Assembly: GCA_965221455.1 (NCBI GenBank)
Contig: OZ244890.1
Coordinates: 2,108,001-2,172,000, forward strand
Reading direction: 5' to 3'
DNA from: SMWN01 sp965221455
GTDB taxonomy: Bacteria > Pseudomonadota > Gammaproteobacteria > Eutrophobiales > Eutrophobiaceae
Length of the DNA stretch: 64,000 nt
A program made the translations under genes and the position numbers. The notes beneath the pieces were generated by a model. It saw only the letters and a program-made list of their open reading frames with translations. It had not been told where the DNA came from and made no database searches. Positions 45,835 to 55,578 of this stretch are shown here, piece by piece. Numbering within the stretch: position 1 is the first letter of the stretch; each line of letters begins with the position of its first letter.

Positions 45835-45884
45835 GATTTTCTGTGAAGGAGTAAGTTAAGCAAGTTTTATCTTGCTGAATGAAG

Positions 45885-45912
45885 AGGCCTCCTTGGTGGA
45901 GGCCTTTTTTTT
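45885..45912 (+). terminator. Rho-independent terminator of the porin gene
   Basis: AGGCCTCC-TTGGT-GGAGGCCT with a following T-run; perfect 8-base stem. It is 51 bases after the porin stop. Confidence 0.9.
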
Positions 45913-46121
45913 GCCAGTTAAAAATGAAGGAAACAACTTTTATTGTCCGGAAGCGCGATACGGTAAAAATGGGGAGTTGGATACAAAGCTGATTTGTGTT
46001 GCATTCACGCCTGGATTTTAAAGTATGGAAATCAATGAAAATTGTTGTAAACTTCGCGACCACTGTGCGTTCAAAGATTTAAACGAGCAATTTCATCAAA
46101 GCAAAAAACTAACAGGTTCCG

Positions 46122-47063
46122 ATGATAAAACGACATAAATGCCGGATATTTGCCTTGTTAATGCTATTGCCATCCTCCGCTGCTTTCACAGCAGGCTTCC
46201 TTGAAGATGACGAAGACATCATTTGGAAATCAGGTCTTAACCTGTATTTCAAATATGCGAGTCAGGATGAATCCAGGTATGGCAGGAACAAACATCCCGT
46301 TGATTTACCTGAAAAAGATATCAATCTCGCCCTGAAGTCATTAGAGGTGACTGAGAAAGGTTTTTTATCAGGTGAAAAAATCAGGCCGGTTTTTTCAGTT
46401 TCACAAACCAATTTACTGAGTAAACATTTGTCTACAGGCCTAAAAACCGCGAAGCCGAACCAGGATATTATATTTGTCATGGAAGGTGGCAGGAGAAAAC
46501 TGGTTTTATTAAATGAGAAGAACTTTGTTGCCGGTCGCGTATTTTATAAAGATGACAAGCTCAACATCATTATCGGGGAATTTGATAGAGCCAGAAGTAC
46601 CGAGTTTGAAAGACAGTATGATCCCTCCGGTAGAGCGTCAGTGCCTTACTCTTTTAATCACGGCAGGCGTGCAAAAACATCCGGTAATTTTAAAGGTAGT
46701 ATCACACCTGTTTCCGGAGTTGAAAATAAAAAAATCGGCAAGAAATTACGCAAAGATTGGTTAATGATTGATGTGGGAACCGCATCAAAAGCCTATATTG
46801 CGAAGTTAGATGGAAGAAATAATCCTTCGCCGCAACGAGATTCTGCACTGGAAATGGAAGCAGCTGCAAAATTAGCCAGGGAAAGCCGCCAGATGCGAGT
46901 GGAAATGGCGCGCATGCGTAAAGATATGCGGGAGGCTAACGTGGGTGCTGCATCGAAAACACTCGAAGAAAGAATCAAAACACTTGATGCACTTAGAAAG
47001 GATGAACTGATCACCCAGGAAGAATACGATATTAAACGTAAGGAAATACTGAACGATATCTGA
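46122..47063 (+). CDS. SHOCT-domain exported protein
   Basis: Encodes 313 residues with a signal peptide (about 1-24). The last 35 residues (TLEERIKTLDALRKDELITQ and following) are a SHOCT domain, a short C-terminal helical module. The region before it (about 240-275) is a coiled coil. The middle part (about 30-230) is not recognised. Possible role in envelope assembly or secretion; unclear. Confidence 0.65.
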   Translation: MIKRHKCRIFALLMLLPSSAAFTAGFLEDDEDIIWKSGLNLYFKYASQDESRYGRNKHPVDLPEKDINLALKSLEVTEKGFLSGEKIRPVFSVSQTNLLSKHLSTGLKTAKPNQDIIFVMEGGRRKLVLLNEKNFVAGRVFYKDDKLNIIIGEFDRARSTEFERQYDPSGRASVPYSFNHGRRAKTSGNFKGSITPVSGVENKKIGKKLRKDWLMIDVGTASKAYIAKLDGRNNPSPQRDSALEMEAAAKLARESRQMRVEMARMRKDMREANVGAASKTLEERIKTLDALRKDELITQEEYDIKRKEILNDI

Positions 47064-47103
47064 CAAGACGATATCAAATGCCGATCCTGGATCAATAACA
47101 CAG

Positions 47104-48081
47104 TTGAAAGTTCTTTACCCTGAAATAGAGCCATTTGCGACAGATATTCTTGAGTCAGGCGATGGGCATTGCATCTATTTCGAGCAATCGGGTAACGTCA
47201 ACGGGCTACCGGTTATTTTTCTGCATGGTGGTCCCGGTTCCGGCTGCAATGAGAATCATCGCCGGTATTTCAATCCGGAGAAATACAGAATTATTATTTT
47301 TGATCAGCGGGGTTGTCATCGATCAAAACCGAATGGCTGCGTGGAAAATAACACTACGCAGAAACTGCTTGCTGATGTTGACTCAATTCGCAACGAATTG
47401 CACATCGAAAAACTCGTTTTATTCGGTGGTTCCTGGGGTGCAACATTAGCCTTACTTTATGCCGAACAATCTCCACAACATGTCGCCGCCATGGTTTTGC
47501 GCGGGACTTTCCTGGCCAGACGGTCTGATTTTGACTGGTTCGCTGGTGGCATCAACGGTGTCAATCGAATATTTCCTGATTACTGGCAAGAGTTTATGTC
47601 AATCTTCGATGAGGCTGAAAAGGCAAATTGTCTGGGTGCGCTGCACCGACGGATTTTTTCAGACAACAGGGAAATGCAACTGGAAGCAGCGCAGGCATGG
47701 TCGCTGTGGGCAGGTCGAATCGTCACACATAGTCTGCAATTGGATGAGCCGTATGTTGTGGATGAAGATGACAATGGAAAGTTGCTTGATGATGTAAAAA
47801 TTGAAATTCACTATGCAAAAAACAGATACTTTATCAAGGAAAACCAAATACTGGATAACCTGGCAGCCATCCCGGACCTCCCCATTACTATCATCCATGG
47901 GCGTAAGGATCTGACCTGTCTGCCTGAGGCTTCATGGTCAGTTCACCAATCTCGCATAAACTCCAATATGACAAAATCTACACTTGTGATGGTATCTGAT
48001 GCAGGTCATCTTGCTGGAGAACCTGCAATGGTCGATACTCTGGTGTCTGCGACTGATCATATGGCGAATATCCTTTCGTAA
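47104..48081 (+). CDS. pip: Proline iminopeptidase
   Basis: Encodes 325 residues of the alpha/beta-hydrolase fold. The serine lies in GGSWGATLAL, and HGGPGSGCNENHRRYF is the oxyanion loop typical of prolyl aminopeptidases (peptidase family S33). It removes N-terminal proline from peptides in the cytoplasm. The start is TTG; LYPEIEPFATDILE aligns with the family N terminus. folP follows 10 bases after the stop. Confidence 0.9.
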   Translation: MKVLYPEIEPFATDILESGDGHCIYFEQSGNVNGLPVIFLHGGPGSGCNENHRRYFNPEKYRIIIFDQRGCHRSKPNGCVENNTTQKLLADVDSIRNELHIEKLVLFGGSWGATLALLYAEQSPQHVAAMVLRGTFLARRSDFDWFAGGINGVNRIFPDYWQEFMSIFDEAEKANCLGALHRRIFSDNREMQLEAAQAWSLWAGRIVTHSLQLDEPYVVDEDDNGKLLDDVKIEIHYAKNRYFIKENQILDNLAAIPDLPITIIHGRKDLTCLPEASWSVHQSRINSNMTKSTLVMVSDAGHLAGEPAMVDTLVSATDHMANILS

Positions 48082-48091
48082 AATATAGCCC

Positions 48092-48919
48092 ATGAATATC
48101 TTCAGTCGTAATGCGCCTGTCATCATGGGTATTTTGAATGTCACACCCGATAGTTTTTCAGATGGCGGGCGATTTAGCGGAACCAGTCCAGCAGTTAAAT
48201 CTGCTGTGCAGATGATGTATGAAGGGGCGGATGTTATTGATGTTGGTGGAGAATCAACCAGGCCGGGTTCCAGGCGAGTCAACGCTGATGAACAGATTTC
48301 ACGCACAGGAGAGATCATTAAATCAATCGGGGAAATCGCTCTGGAAGAAACACAGATCAGTATTGATACCACTTTATCGAAAGTTGCGGAAGCGGCGATT
48401 GCGTCCGGGGCTGCCATGATTAATGATGTGTCGGCCGGGACGGATGATCCACAGATATTGGAATTAGCGGCTGATACAAATCTGCCAATTATTCTCATGC
48501 ATATGCAGGGGACACCGCAAACAATGCAAGTGAAACCTGTATATGATGATGTTGTTGAAGATATACGTGCTTACTTACTCGAAAGAGTGGAAGCCGCGAT
48601 CACCGCCGGGATCAAAAAAGAAAATATTGCTATTGATCCCGGTATTGGTTTTGGTAAGACTCAGGCTCATAATATGCAATTAATGGCTTGCCTGGATAGA
48701 TTCGTTGATACAGGATTGCCTGTACTATTAGGGGCCAGTCGGAAACGATTTATGGGTTCAATATGTGCAGGTGCGGAGCCTGGAGAGCTTGTTGGGGCGA
48801 CTTGTGCAACAACGGTTGCAGGTGTAAATGCCGGAGTGCGCATGTTTAGAGTACATGATGTACGGCCGAACCGACAAGCAGCGGATGTTGCCTGGGCGTT
48901 AAAAAATGTTCACTCATAA
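48092..48919 (+). CDS. folP: Dihydropteroate synthase
   Basis: Condenses p-aminobenzoate with 6-hydroxymethyl-7,8-dihydropterin pyrophosphate in folate synthesis. Motifs MGILNVTPDSFSDGG at the N terminus, DVGGESTRPGS, and the phosphate-binding IDPGIGFGKT are intact. 275 residues is normal. It is convergent with pqqE and overlaps its end by a few bases. The window also encodes a distinct DHPS-related protein at 52273. Confidence 0.93.
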   Translation: MNIFSRNAPVIMGILNVTPDSFSDGGRFSGTSPAVKSAVQMMYEGADVIDVGGESTRPGSRRVNADEQISRTGEIIKSIGEIALEETQISIDTTLSKVAEAAIASGAAMINDVSAGTDDPQILELAADTNLPIILMHMQGTPQTMQVKPVYDDVVEDIRAYLLERVEAAITAGIKKENIAIDPGIGFGKTQAHNMQLMACLDRFVDTGLPVLLGASRKRFMGSICAGAEPGELVGATCATTVAGVNAGVRMFRVHDVRPNRQAADVAWALKNVHS

Positions 48920-50086
48920 TTTATCAGCTTCTTCATCCTTGATGATTGTCCTTGAATTTCTCATGTTTCGAAATACCAATGGCTGTGCTTTTACGTCGGA
49001 TTCTGTTTCGTTGGCGGCAATTTTTCCTATTCGTGCAATATCGTCAAGCAAGGCCTGGTGATTTGGTGATTTATCACAAACGGGATCGGTATTGGCGGCA
49101 TCGCCCGTCATCATAAAAGCCTGGCAACGACAACCGCCAAAATCCTTTTCTTTTTCCGGACAAGAGCGACAGGGTTCCTTCATCCAGTCGAAACCACGAA
49201 AGTGGTTAAAACCAGGGGAATCTTTCCACAGATCCTCAATGCTATGATCCTTAACATTGGGAAATTCAATCGGCAGTTGACCAGCTTCGTGGCATGGTAG
49301 CGCTGTTCCATCCGGAGTAATTGTCAGGAAGATAGCACCCCAGCCATTCATACAGGGTTTCGGACGATTTTCAAAATAATCCGGTATCACATAGATGATT
49401 TTTGATTTACCCTGCATTTTATCCTGATATTCCTTGGCGACTATTTCAGCTTTGGCTAACTGTTCTCGCGTTGGGAGTAAATGATCAACGTTAATTCGTG
49501 ACCAGCCATAATATTGAGTACTGGCTAACTCGACATAATCAGCATTCAATTCAACTGTCATATCAAGTATGTCGCGGATCTGATCTATATTTTTGCGATG
49601 AATAACAATGTTTAATACCATCGGATAGTCATATGCCTTGACTATCCTGGCCATTTCATATTTGTGTTGAAATGTTTTTGTGCCGCCGAGAAAATTATTC
49701 AACTCTTCATTGCTGGCCTGAAAACTGATCTGGATGTGATCCAGTCCGGCATCTTTAAAACGTTTCACACGCGCTTCATCCATACCGACTCCCGATGTGA
49801 TCAGGTTGGTATAATATCCAAGGTGATTCGCCTCCTGGATAAGTTCTTCAAGATCCTGACGCACTAATGGTTCACCGCCTGAAAACCCCAATTGAGTGGC
49901 CCCCATCTTGCGTGCCTGTTGCATAACACGAATCCAGTCTTCAGTTGATAGTTCGTTTTGATATTTGGCTATTTCAAGAGGGTTCGAACAATAGGGACAT
50001 TGCAAAGGACACTTATATGTCAGCTCTGCCAACAGCCATAAAGGCGGGTTTATTTTACCGTTTGTTTCTAATCCAACCATTGGCAT
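48914..50086 (-). CDS. pqqE: PqqA peptide cyclase (radical SAM)
   Basis: Forms the first carbon-carbon bond of PQQ between Glu and Tyr of PqqA. The radical SAM motif is C26-x3-C30-x2-C33 (CPLQCPYC). The C-terminal SPASM-type region has the auxiliary Cys set (PCRSCPEKEKDFGGCRC and a later Cys). 390 residues is normal. It overlaps pqqD by 32 bases, with GGAG seven bases before the ATG. Last gene of the minus-strand pqqBCDE operon. Confidence 0.95.
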   Translation of the reverse strand: MPMVGLETNGKINPPLWLLAELTYKCPLQCPYCSNPLEIAKYQNELSTEDWIRVMQQARKMGATQLGFSGGEPLVRQDLEELIQEANHLGYYTNLITSGVGMDEARVKRFKDAGLDHIQISFQASNEELNNFLGGTKTFQHKYEMARIVKAYDYPMVLNIVIHRKNIDQIRDILDMTVELNADYVELASTQYYGWSRINVDHLLPTREQLAKAEIVAKEYQDKMQGKSKIIYVIPDYFENRPKPCMNGWGAIFLTITPDGTALPCHEAGQLPIEFPNVKDHSIEDLWKDSPGFNHFRGFDWMKEPCRSCPEKEKDFGGCRCQAFMMTGDAANTDPVCDKSPNHQALLDDIARIGKIAANETESDVKAQPLVFRNMRNSRTIIKDEEADKL

Positions 50087-50330
50087 AAGCCATCTCCATG
50101 AATTTCATGACATCATCTTTCAGTTCCGTTTCTGCAAAAGTCGTTTCCAGATTATTGATGATAGTATCAATTGAGTTTTCACCATCTATGCGCTTCATTA
50201 TTTCACCTGCGCTGCCATTTAATTTGACCATGCCTTCGGGATATAAGACCACATAGCAGTCCTGCACTTCTTCCCACTGAATACGGAAAGTAGGTGCAAT
50301 TTCCGGAATGTCCACTGTATTAATACCCAT
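50055..50330 (-). CDS. pqqD: PQQ biosynthesis peptide chaperone PqqD
   Basis: Binds PqqA and presents it to PqqE. Encodes 91 residues with the family pattern VLYPEGMVKLNGSAGEIMKR. It overlaps pqqE, and the pair often forms a complex or is fused in other species. It starts nine bases after pqqC ends. Confidence 0.92.
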   Translation of the reverse strand: MGINTVDIPEIAPTFRIQWEEVQDCYVVLYPEGMVKLNGSAGEIMKRIDGENSIDTIINNLETTFAETELKDDVMKFMEMAYANGWIRNKR

Positions 50331-50339
50331 AAGTATAGA

Positions 50340-51062
50340 CTAGCAGTTATGAAAAGGTGCTTTCTTTTCGATATAGGCCATCCACATACTATCCAGCATG
50401 TTCCAGAGAATATCGAGTTTTAACTGTAAAATTTTCAGTGCCCGTTCTTGTTCAGCACGCGTTTTAAAATAATCCAGCGTAATATCAAGACCGTGTTGAA
50501 CATCACGACGTGCTTCAGTCAGACGCTTACGAAAATAAGTGTAGCCTTGTTGGTTAATCCAGGGATAAACCTCTGGCCAATTATCCAGTCGTTTCTGATG
50601 AATCTTTGGCGCGAATAATTCTGTCAGTGATGAGCATGCAGCTTCTTGCCAGGTAGCGCGTCGGGCAAAATTCAAATAAGCATCAATCGCAAACCGAACA
50701 CCTGGTAGAACATGTTCGTAAGAAAGTGTTTCTTTGCGCGTTAAACCAACTGCCTCACCCAACTGTAACCAGGCCTCAATACCACCTTCTTCACCTTCGA
50801 CACCGTCATGATCAATAATTCTTTGTACCCACTGACGACGAACATCACGCTCCGGGCAATTGCTCATGATGGCGGCATCCTTGATTGGGATTGTAGTCTG
50901 ATAATAAAAACGATTAGCGACCCATCCCTGGATAGCCTCTTTATCAAGTTTCCCTGTATTCATGAGTAAATGAAACTCATGGTTAATATGGTAATACTTT
51001 TCTTTGTCGCGAAGTTTTTGTTCAAACTCTTTGCGCGTCCAGGGTGTCAATTCGTCAGTCAT
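50340..51062 (-). CDS. pqqC: Pyrroloquinoline-quinone synthase PqqC
   Basis: Carries out the last step: ring closure and oxidation of the precursor with O2 to give PQQ. Encodes 240 residues of the haem-oxygenase-like helical fold with typical motifs (NRFYYQTTIPIKDAAIMSN, DHDGVEGEEGG). It lies between pqqB and pqqD with short gaps. Confidence 0.95.
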   Translation of the reverse strand: MTDELTPWTRKEFEQKLRDKEKYYHINHEFHLLMNTGKLDKEAIQGWVANRFYYQTTIPIKDAAIMSNCPERDVRRQWVQRIIDHDGVEGEEGGIEAWLQLGEAVGLTRKETLSYEHVLPGVRFAIDAYLNFARRATWQEAACSSLTELFAPKIHQKRLDNWPEVYPWINQQGYTYFRKRLTEARRDVQHGLDITLDYFKTRAEQERALKILQLKLDILWNMLDSMWMAYIEKKAPFHNC

Positions 51063-51083
51063 TTATATTCTCTCCAGCACATT

Positions 51084-51998
51084 TTATATGTGAATATCCA
51101 TGCCATCGTGGGAAACTTCAATGTCTGCATCGTCCAACGCCTTGCGCTCATCAGACTCTTCGTCAAGAATAGGGTTAGTGTTGTTAATATGAATTAAAAT
51201 CTTTCTTGGTTTTGAAAGTGAACCTAGAGTATCCTTGATACCGCCCTTGCTGGATTGATCCAGATGACCCATTTCACTTGCCAGCTTGTCGCTAATGCCG
51301 TGCCTGGACATTTCATCATTGGTCCAGACAGTACCATCCACAAGCACCACATCAGCATTCTGCATATATTCATATACATGATCCTCAATCTCCCCCAGAC
51401 CAGGCGCATAGAAAAGATTTTTACCAGTGGAAGTATCCTCAACCTTGAAGCCGACGTTATCACCGACCACGGGGTTTCCTCTATGAGGTGAGTAGGGAGG
51501 TGCTTCACTTTTCAAGGGGACAGCGGTAAATATCAGGTTATCTGCCTTTGGGATGGTGAATATCGATTGATCGGTTTTGACTTCATGCCAGTTCACGCCT
51601 CGAAAATGTTCCAGGATATTAAAAATTGGATAGCCTGTTGTCATATCCTCATAAACACTGGAGGTACAATAAACGTCCCAGGGTTTATCATGTTCCCTGA
51701 GCATGAGAAGACCTGTGGAATGATCAATTTGACCGTCACACAAAACAATTGAGCAGATCCCCGTATCTCGCACCTGCCGAGCGGGTTGTAGGGGAGGAAA
51801 GGACTCTAGTTGAGCACGAATATCGGGAGAGGCATTAAATAAAACCCAATCTACGCCATTACCACTAATAGTGATCGATGATTGAGTACGCGCTGAGCTT
51901 TTGATGTTCCCTTTTCTGAGACGCGCACAATTATCACAGTTACAGTTCCACTGCGGAAAACCGCCGCCAGCGCCGGAGCCTAACAAATGTATATGCAT
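51084..51998 (-). CDS. pqqB: PQQ biosynthesis protein PqqB
   Basis: Metallo-beta-lactamase-fold oxygenase that hydroxylates the crosslinked Tyr of the intermediate. Encodes 304 residues. The Cys set C19, C21, C24 (CNCDNC) is the PqqB-type zinc site. First gene of the operon pqqBCDE. A -24/-12-type promoter lies 45-58 bases upstream, the same type as before pqqA. Confidence 0.95.
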   Translation of the reverse strand: MHIHLLGSGAGGGFPQWNCNCDNCARLRKGNIKSSARTQSSITISGNGVDWVLFNASPDIRAQLESFPPLQPARQVRDTGICSIVLCDGQIDHSTGLLMLREHDKPWDVYCTSSVYEDMTTGYPIFNILEHFRGVNWHEVKTDQSIFTIPKADNLIFTAVPLKSEAPPYSPHRGNPVVGDNVGFKVEDTSTGKNLFYAPGLGEIEDHVYEYMQNADVVLVDGTVWTNDEMSRHGISDKLASEMGHLDQSSKGGIKDTLGSLSKPRKILIHINNTNPILDEESDERKALDDADIEVSHDGMDIHI

Positions 51999-52041
51999 AA
52001 AGTTTTACCCTGGATTTATTTCGAAGTATGTTTTCAGAGGG

Positions 52042-52056
52042 GCGAAAAACGTGCCA
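52042..52056 (-). promoter_or_regulatory. Putative sigma-54 promoter of pqqBCDE
   Basis: The minus strand reads TGGCACGTTTTTCGC: a perfect -24 TGGCAC, with GC ten bases after GG (consensus TTGC, here TCGC). Transcription would start near 52030, about 30 bases before pqqB. Confidence 0.6.
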
Positions 52057-52272
52057 CATTATTGAAACGTAATAACCTGTATTTTATCATAAATAAATAA
52101 CATCATATAAAACAAATAGATAGTTTATATATCATGTTAATTTCAGATACTTCTTACATGTTCACAAATTGAGAATTATTTAAAAGCGGTTGGCAAAGAC
52201 CGATGCGATTGGTTGAAATGAACCGACGCTATCAGGTTTAAATTTTCAAGCTGGGCGTATAATTGAGAAATC

Positions 52273-53787
52273 ATGAGTGAAAATCAAGAACATTTACTAT
52301 TTTTAACCGGGAAACTGGCTGAAAAGCGCTTGCACAGGATACTCGATACGATGCGGCCGACCGATTTTACCTACGAAGTCGAAAATGTCGGTGTGAATGT
52401 CGCCGCGCTGATGACGACAGAGATGATAAAACGTCGATTAATCATGTCGGAAAGTCCGGATAGAGTGATTCTTCCTGGCTTATGTCGTGGAGATTTAGCG
52501 GCTATCAGTAATTATTTCGGAGTACCATTCAACCATGGACCTATCGATCTTAAAGATATGCCAGCCTTCTTTGGTCATGACTGCAAAGTCCCCGATTTAA
52601 GTCAGCATGATGTGTTGATATTCGCGGAAATCGTCGATGCGCCTGATTTAACGATCGGGGATATCGTTAAACGAGCTGAAAAATATCGACGTGATGGCGC
52701 AAATGTTATAGATGTTGGTTGCTTGCCGGAAACGCCATTTCCTCATCTTGAAGAGACTGTTAAAGTGTTACATGAGCTGGGTTTCAAAGTGAGTGTTGAT
52801 TCATTGGAAGATAATGATCTTTTACGCGGTGGACGCGCTGGTGCGGATTATTTATTGAGTCTGGGTGAAAGCACACTCTGGATTGCAGATGAGGTGTCTT
52901 CAATTCCGGTTTTAATTCCTGACAAACACGGTGATATGGAATCCATGTATCGTGTCATAGAGAAATTTGTCGAAAAAGGCAGACCATTTTTTGCCGATTG
53001 CATTCTTGATCCAATCCATTTTGGTTTTACAGAATCTCTGGTGCGCTATCATGAGCTAAGACAACAATGTCCTGATATTAAAGTTATGATGGGTGTGGGG
53101 AATCTCACAGAACTGACAGAAGCAGATACTACAGGTATCAACGCGATTCTATTTGGAATAATTTCCGAGCTGGGGTTGAATGCTATTTTGACCACAGAAG
53201 TGAGTCCACATGCACGTGCCGCAGTAAGAGAAGCGGATTTTGCACGAAGGATGATGTATGCCGCAAAAAAAGAAGGTAGCTTGCCGAAAGGTTTTGCCGG
53301 ATCGTTATTAACGACGCACGCACGAAAACCATTTCCATACACGGCGGAAGAAATTGCAGAGCTGGCGTCAGAAATAAGAGATCCGAGCTATCGTATTCAG
53401 GTGAGCGAGGCGGGTGTTCATGTCTATAATAGAGATGGCATAATAAATGCTGACAATCCTTTTGAATTGTTTTCAGATCTTGATTTAATACAAGAAGATG
53501 CTCCTCATGCGTTTTACATGGGAGTGGAACTCGCACGGGCACAAATTGCCTGGCAGCTGGGTAAGCGCTATGTGCAGGATGAAGAATTGACGTGGGGTGT
53601 TGCAACTGATCCTGATGATGACTTGAGTTCTGAAGACAGTTCAAAAGCGGCACATGCACTAAAAGATGGAAAGCAAAAAGGCACAAGCAGTACAGAATAT
53701 AAAGCTGCAGGTTCAACCTTGCAGGTCAAGAAAGATAGAGTGAGTAAAAAAAGGGTGAACAAGAGGAAAACAGCTAAAAAGGTTTGA
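52273..53787 (+). CDS. Dihydropteroate synthase-related protein
   Basis: Encodes 504 residues. The C-terminal two thirds has the DHPS-like TIM barrel (VIDVGCLPETPFP, VSVDSLEDNDLLRGG). The N-terminal part (LFLTGKLAEKRLHRIL) is specific to the family found in methanogens and in methylotrophs that use tetrahydromethanopterin. The Lys-rich tail (about residues 485-504) is unusual. It likely forms the pterin-aryl bond of the methanopterin-type cofactor (inference). First gene of a plus-strand group with the next three. Confidence 0.82.
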   Translation: MSENQEHLLFLTGKLAEKRLHRILDTMRPTDFTYEVENVGVNVAALMTTEMIKRRLIMSESPDRVILPGLCRGDLAAISNYFGVPFNHGPIDLKDMPAFFGHDCKVPDLSQHDVLIFAEIVDAPDLTIGDIVKRAEKYRRDGANVIDVGCLPETPFPHLEETVKVLHELGFKVSVDSLEDNDLLRGGRAGADYLLSLGESTLWIADEVSSIPVLIPDKHGDMESMYRVIEKFVEKGRPFFADCILDPIHFGFTESLVRYHELRQQCPDIKVMMGVGNLTELTEADTTGINAILFGIISELGLNAILTTEVSPHARAAVREADFARRMMYAAKKEGSLPKGFAGSLLTTHARKPFPYTAEEIAELASEIRDPSYRIQVSEAGVHVYNRDGIINADNPFELFSDLDLIQEDAPHAFYMGVELARAQIAWQLGKRYVQDEELTWGVATDPDDDLSSEDSSKAAHALKDGKQKGTSSTEYKAAGSTLQVKKDRVSKKRVNKRKTAKKV

Positions 53788-53802
53788 ATAAAAATATCCA
53801 GT

Positions 53803-54390
53803 ATGATGATCAATGAATCAATTATTACAACATTAAATGAAGACAAGTCGGTGCATCTTGCGCCGATGGGTGTGAGATGCGAGGATAATTTTTTTGTTAT
53901 CGCACCATTCAAACCTTCAAGGACACTGGAAAATCTGGAAAGAAATGGTACAGCCATAATCAATATGACTGATGATGTACGCATTTTTGCTGGCTGCATG
54001 ACTGGTTATTACGACTGGCCGACGGTAACTGCCTCATTGATTGAGGGACAGAGACTAAAAGCTGCATTGAGCCATATTGAGACCGAGGTTGTTCGGCAAG
54101 AAGATAATGAAATTCGTCCGGTGTTTTATTGTCAGGAAAGATTTCGGGAAAATCATGCGCCATTTATGGGACTGAATCGTGCGAAGGCGGCGGTGCTTGA
54201 AGCGGCGGTGCTTGTCAGTCGTTTACATATGTTGCCCGATAAAAAAATAGATAATGAAATTAAATATTTAGAAATAGCGATAGATAAAACGGCTGGCGAA
54301 CATGAATTAGAGGCGTGGGGATGGTTAATGGATCGTATTAAAACCTTTAGAGAACAGGATGTAAGGCGAGAACAGGGAAGTGCAGTATGA
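53803..54390 (+). CDS. DUF447 family protein
   Basis: Encodes 195 residues of the DUF447 family (INESIITTLNEDKSVHLAPM near the N terminus), which resembles flavin-binding split-barrel proteins. The family co-occurs with tetrahydromethanopterin-type pathways. The function is not established. It starts 16 bases after the DHPS-related gene and overlaps the next start by four bases. Confidence 0.8.
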   Translation: MMINESIITTLNEDKSVHLAPMGVRCEDNFFVIAPFKPSRTLENLERNGTAIINMTDDVRIFAGCMTGYYDWPTVTASLIEGQRLKAALSHIETEVVRQEDNEIRPVFYCQERFRENHAPFMGLNRAKAAVLEAAVLVSRLHMLPDKKIDNEIKYLEIAIDKTAGEHELEAWGWLMDRIKTFREQDVRREQGSAV

Positions 54391-55121
54391 CGGGAATGTT
54401 AGCCAGCGTCTCAAATTTGCAAGAGGCTCAAATCGCACTTCAGGAAAATGTTGATATCCTTGATTTGAAAGATCCTGCCTACGGTGCACTGGGTGCCGTG
54501 ACTACTGAAGTTGCCATACAAGTTGTAGAACATGTTTCTGGTCGCTGTCTTGTGAGTGCGACGGTCGGTGATTTGCCTATGCAAGCAACGTTGATCGGTA
54601 AGGCGATTTCCTCAATGGCCTCGACAGGCGTGGATATCATCAAAGTTGGTGTGTTTGATGATTTAACTGATGAAGTGATTACATCTCTGAAAAAACAGGC
54701 GATAAAAGGGTTGAATGGTAGCGACGGTAAGCAATTTACTATCGTCATGGTGTTTTTTGTTGATAAGGGAGCGGATTTGGAGAAGATCCCTGAATTAGCG
54801 AGAGCTGGAGTAAGAGGTATAATGCTGGACACAGCCGATAAAACCAGGGGAAATCTAAGAACACACATGCAAGATGCAGATTTAAATGTTTTTGTGGCAC
54901 AAGCAAAATCCTGTGGATTACAGGTAGGTTTGGCGGGTTCATTAAATGTCGGTGATATTTCATCTTTACTGGATTTTGATCCTGACTATCTTGGTTTTCG
55001 AGGTGCCTTATGCAAGGATAATTTACGCATTCAGGCACTGGACAGCACTTCTGTGAAAAATATTCGATCCTTGATTTCAAATACAAGAGAAAACTCTGTA
55101 CCAAATACAAATGGATCCTGA
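54387..55121 (+). CDS. mfnB: (5-formylfuran-3-yl)methyl phosphate synthase
   Basis: Encodes 244 residues of the DUF556/MfnB family. MfnB joins two glyceraldehyde 3-phosphate molecules to make the furan ring precursor of methanofuran. The signature LASVSNLQEAQIAL...ILDLKDPAYGALGAV and the later barrel strands are intact. Suggests a methanofuran-like C1 carrier, as in aerobic methylotrophs. Start overlaps the DUF447 stop. Confidence 0.85.
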   Translation: MTGMLASVSNLQEAQIALQENVDILDLKDPAYGALGAVTTEVAIQVVEHVSGRCLVSATVGDLPMQATLIGKAISSMASTGVDIIKVGVFDDLTDEVITSLKKQAIKGLNGSDGKQFTIVMVFFVDKGADLEKIPELARAGVRGIMLDTADKTRGNLRTHMQDADLNVFVAQAKSCGLQVGLAGSLNVGDISSLLDFDPDYLGFRGALCKDNLRIQALDSTSVKNIRSLISNTRENSVPNTNGS

Positions 55122-55170
55122 ATTAATACAATGATCCTATGGTTTAAATAATAAATAAGAGGTATCAAAA

Positions 55171-55563
55171 ATGGCACAGTGGAGAAAAAAAGAGAAAGAC
55201 GCAACTTATTGCGAAGAAGAGATTGAGTCGCGATTGAAAGATGAATTACCGGATTGGTATTACGAAGATGGCTGGATCCGCAGGAAATATAATACCAGTG
55301 GTTGGAAAGGTACACTGATAGTCATTAACACCGTTGGACATTTAGCTGAGGCAGCCTGGCATCATCCTGATATCGCTGCATCCTACGCTTTTGTTATTGT
55401 GAAATTAATGAATCATGCGGCTAAAGGCGTTACTGACAAGGATTTTGAGCTGGCAAAGAAGATAGAAGAAGTGGTGTTGTGGCAACCAGGCGTTGATGCA
55501 GAAAGTGCACTTGACGGAACGCCGGAAGATCCAAGATTTAAATATATGAAATATGGTAAATAA
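55171..55563 (+). CDS. Pterin-4a-carbinolamine dehydratase-like protein
   Basis: Encodes 130 residues with the dehydratase core (HLAEAAWHHPDI, where paired His and Asp form the active site). A homologue of this fold is found in tetrahydromethanopterin gene clusters of methylotrophs, and the position after mfnB fits. AAGAGGTATC precedes the ATG. It could equally recycle a tetrahydrobiopterin-type cofactor. Confidence 0.82.
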   Translation: MAQWRKKEKDATYCEEEIESRLKDELPDWYYEDGWIRRKYNTSGWKGTLIVINTVGHLAEAAWHHPDIAASYAFVIVKLMNHAAKGVTDKDFELAKKIEEVVLWQPGVDAESALDGTPEDPRFKYMKYGK

Positions 55564-55578
55564 AGTTTGTTGCCGTTT

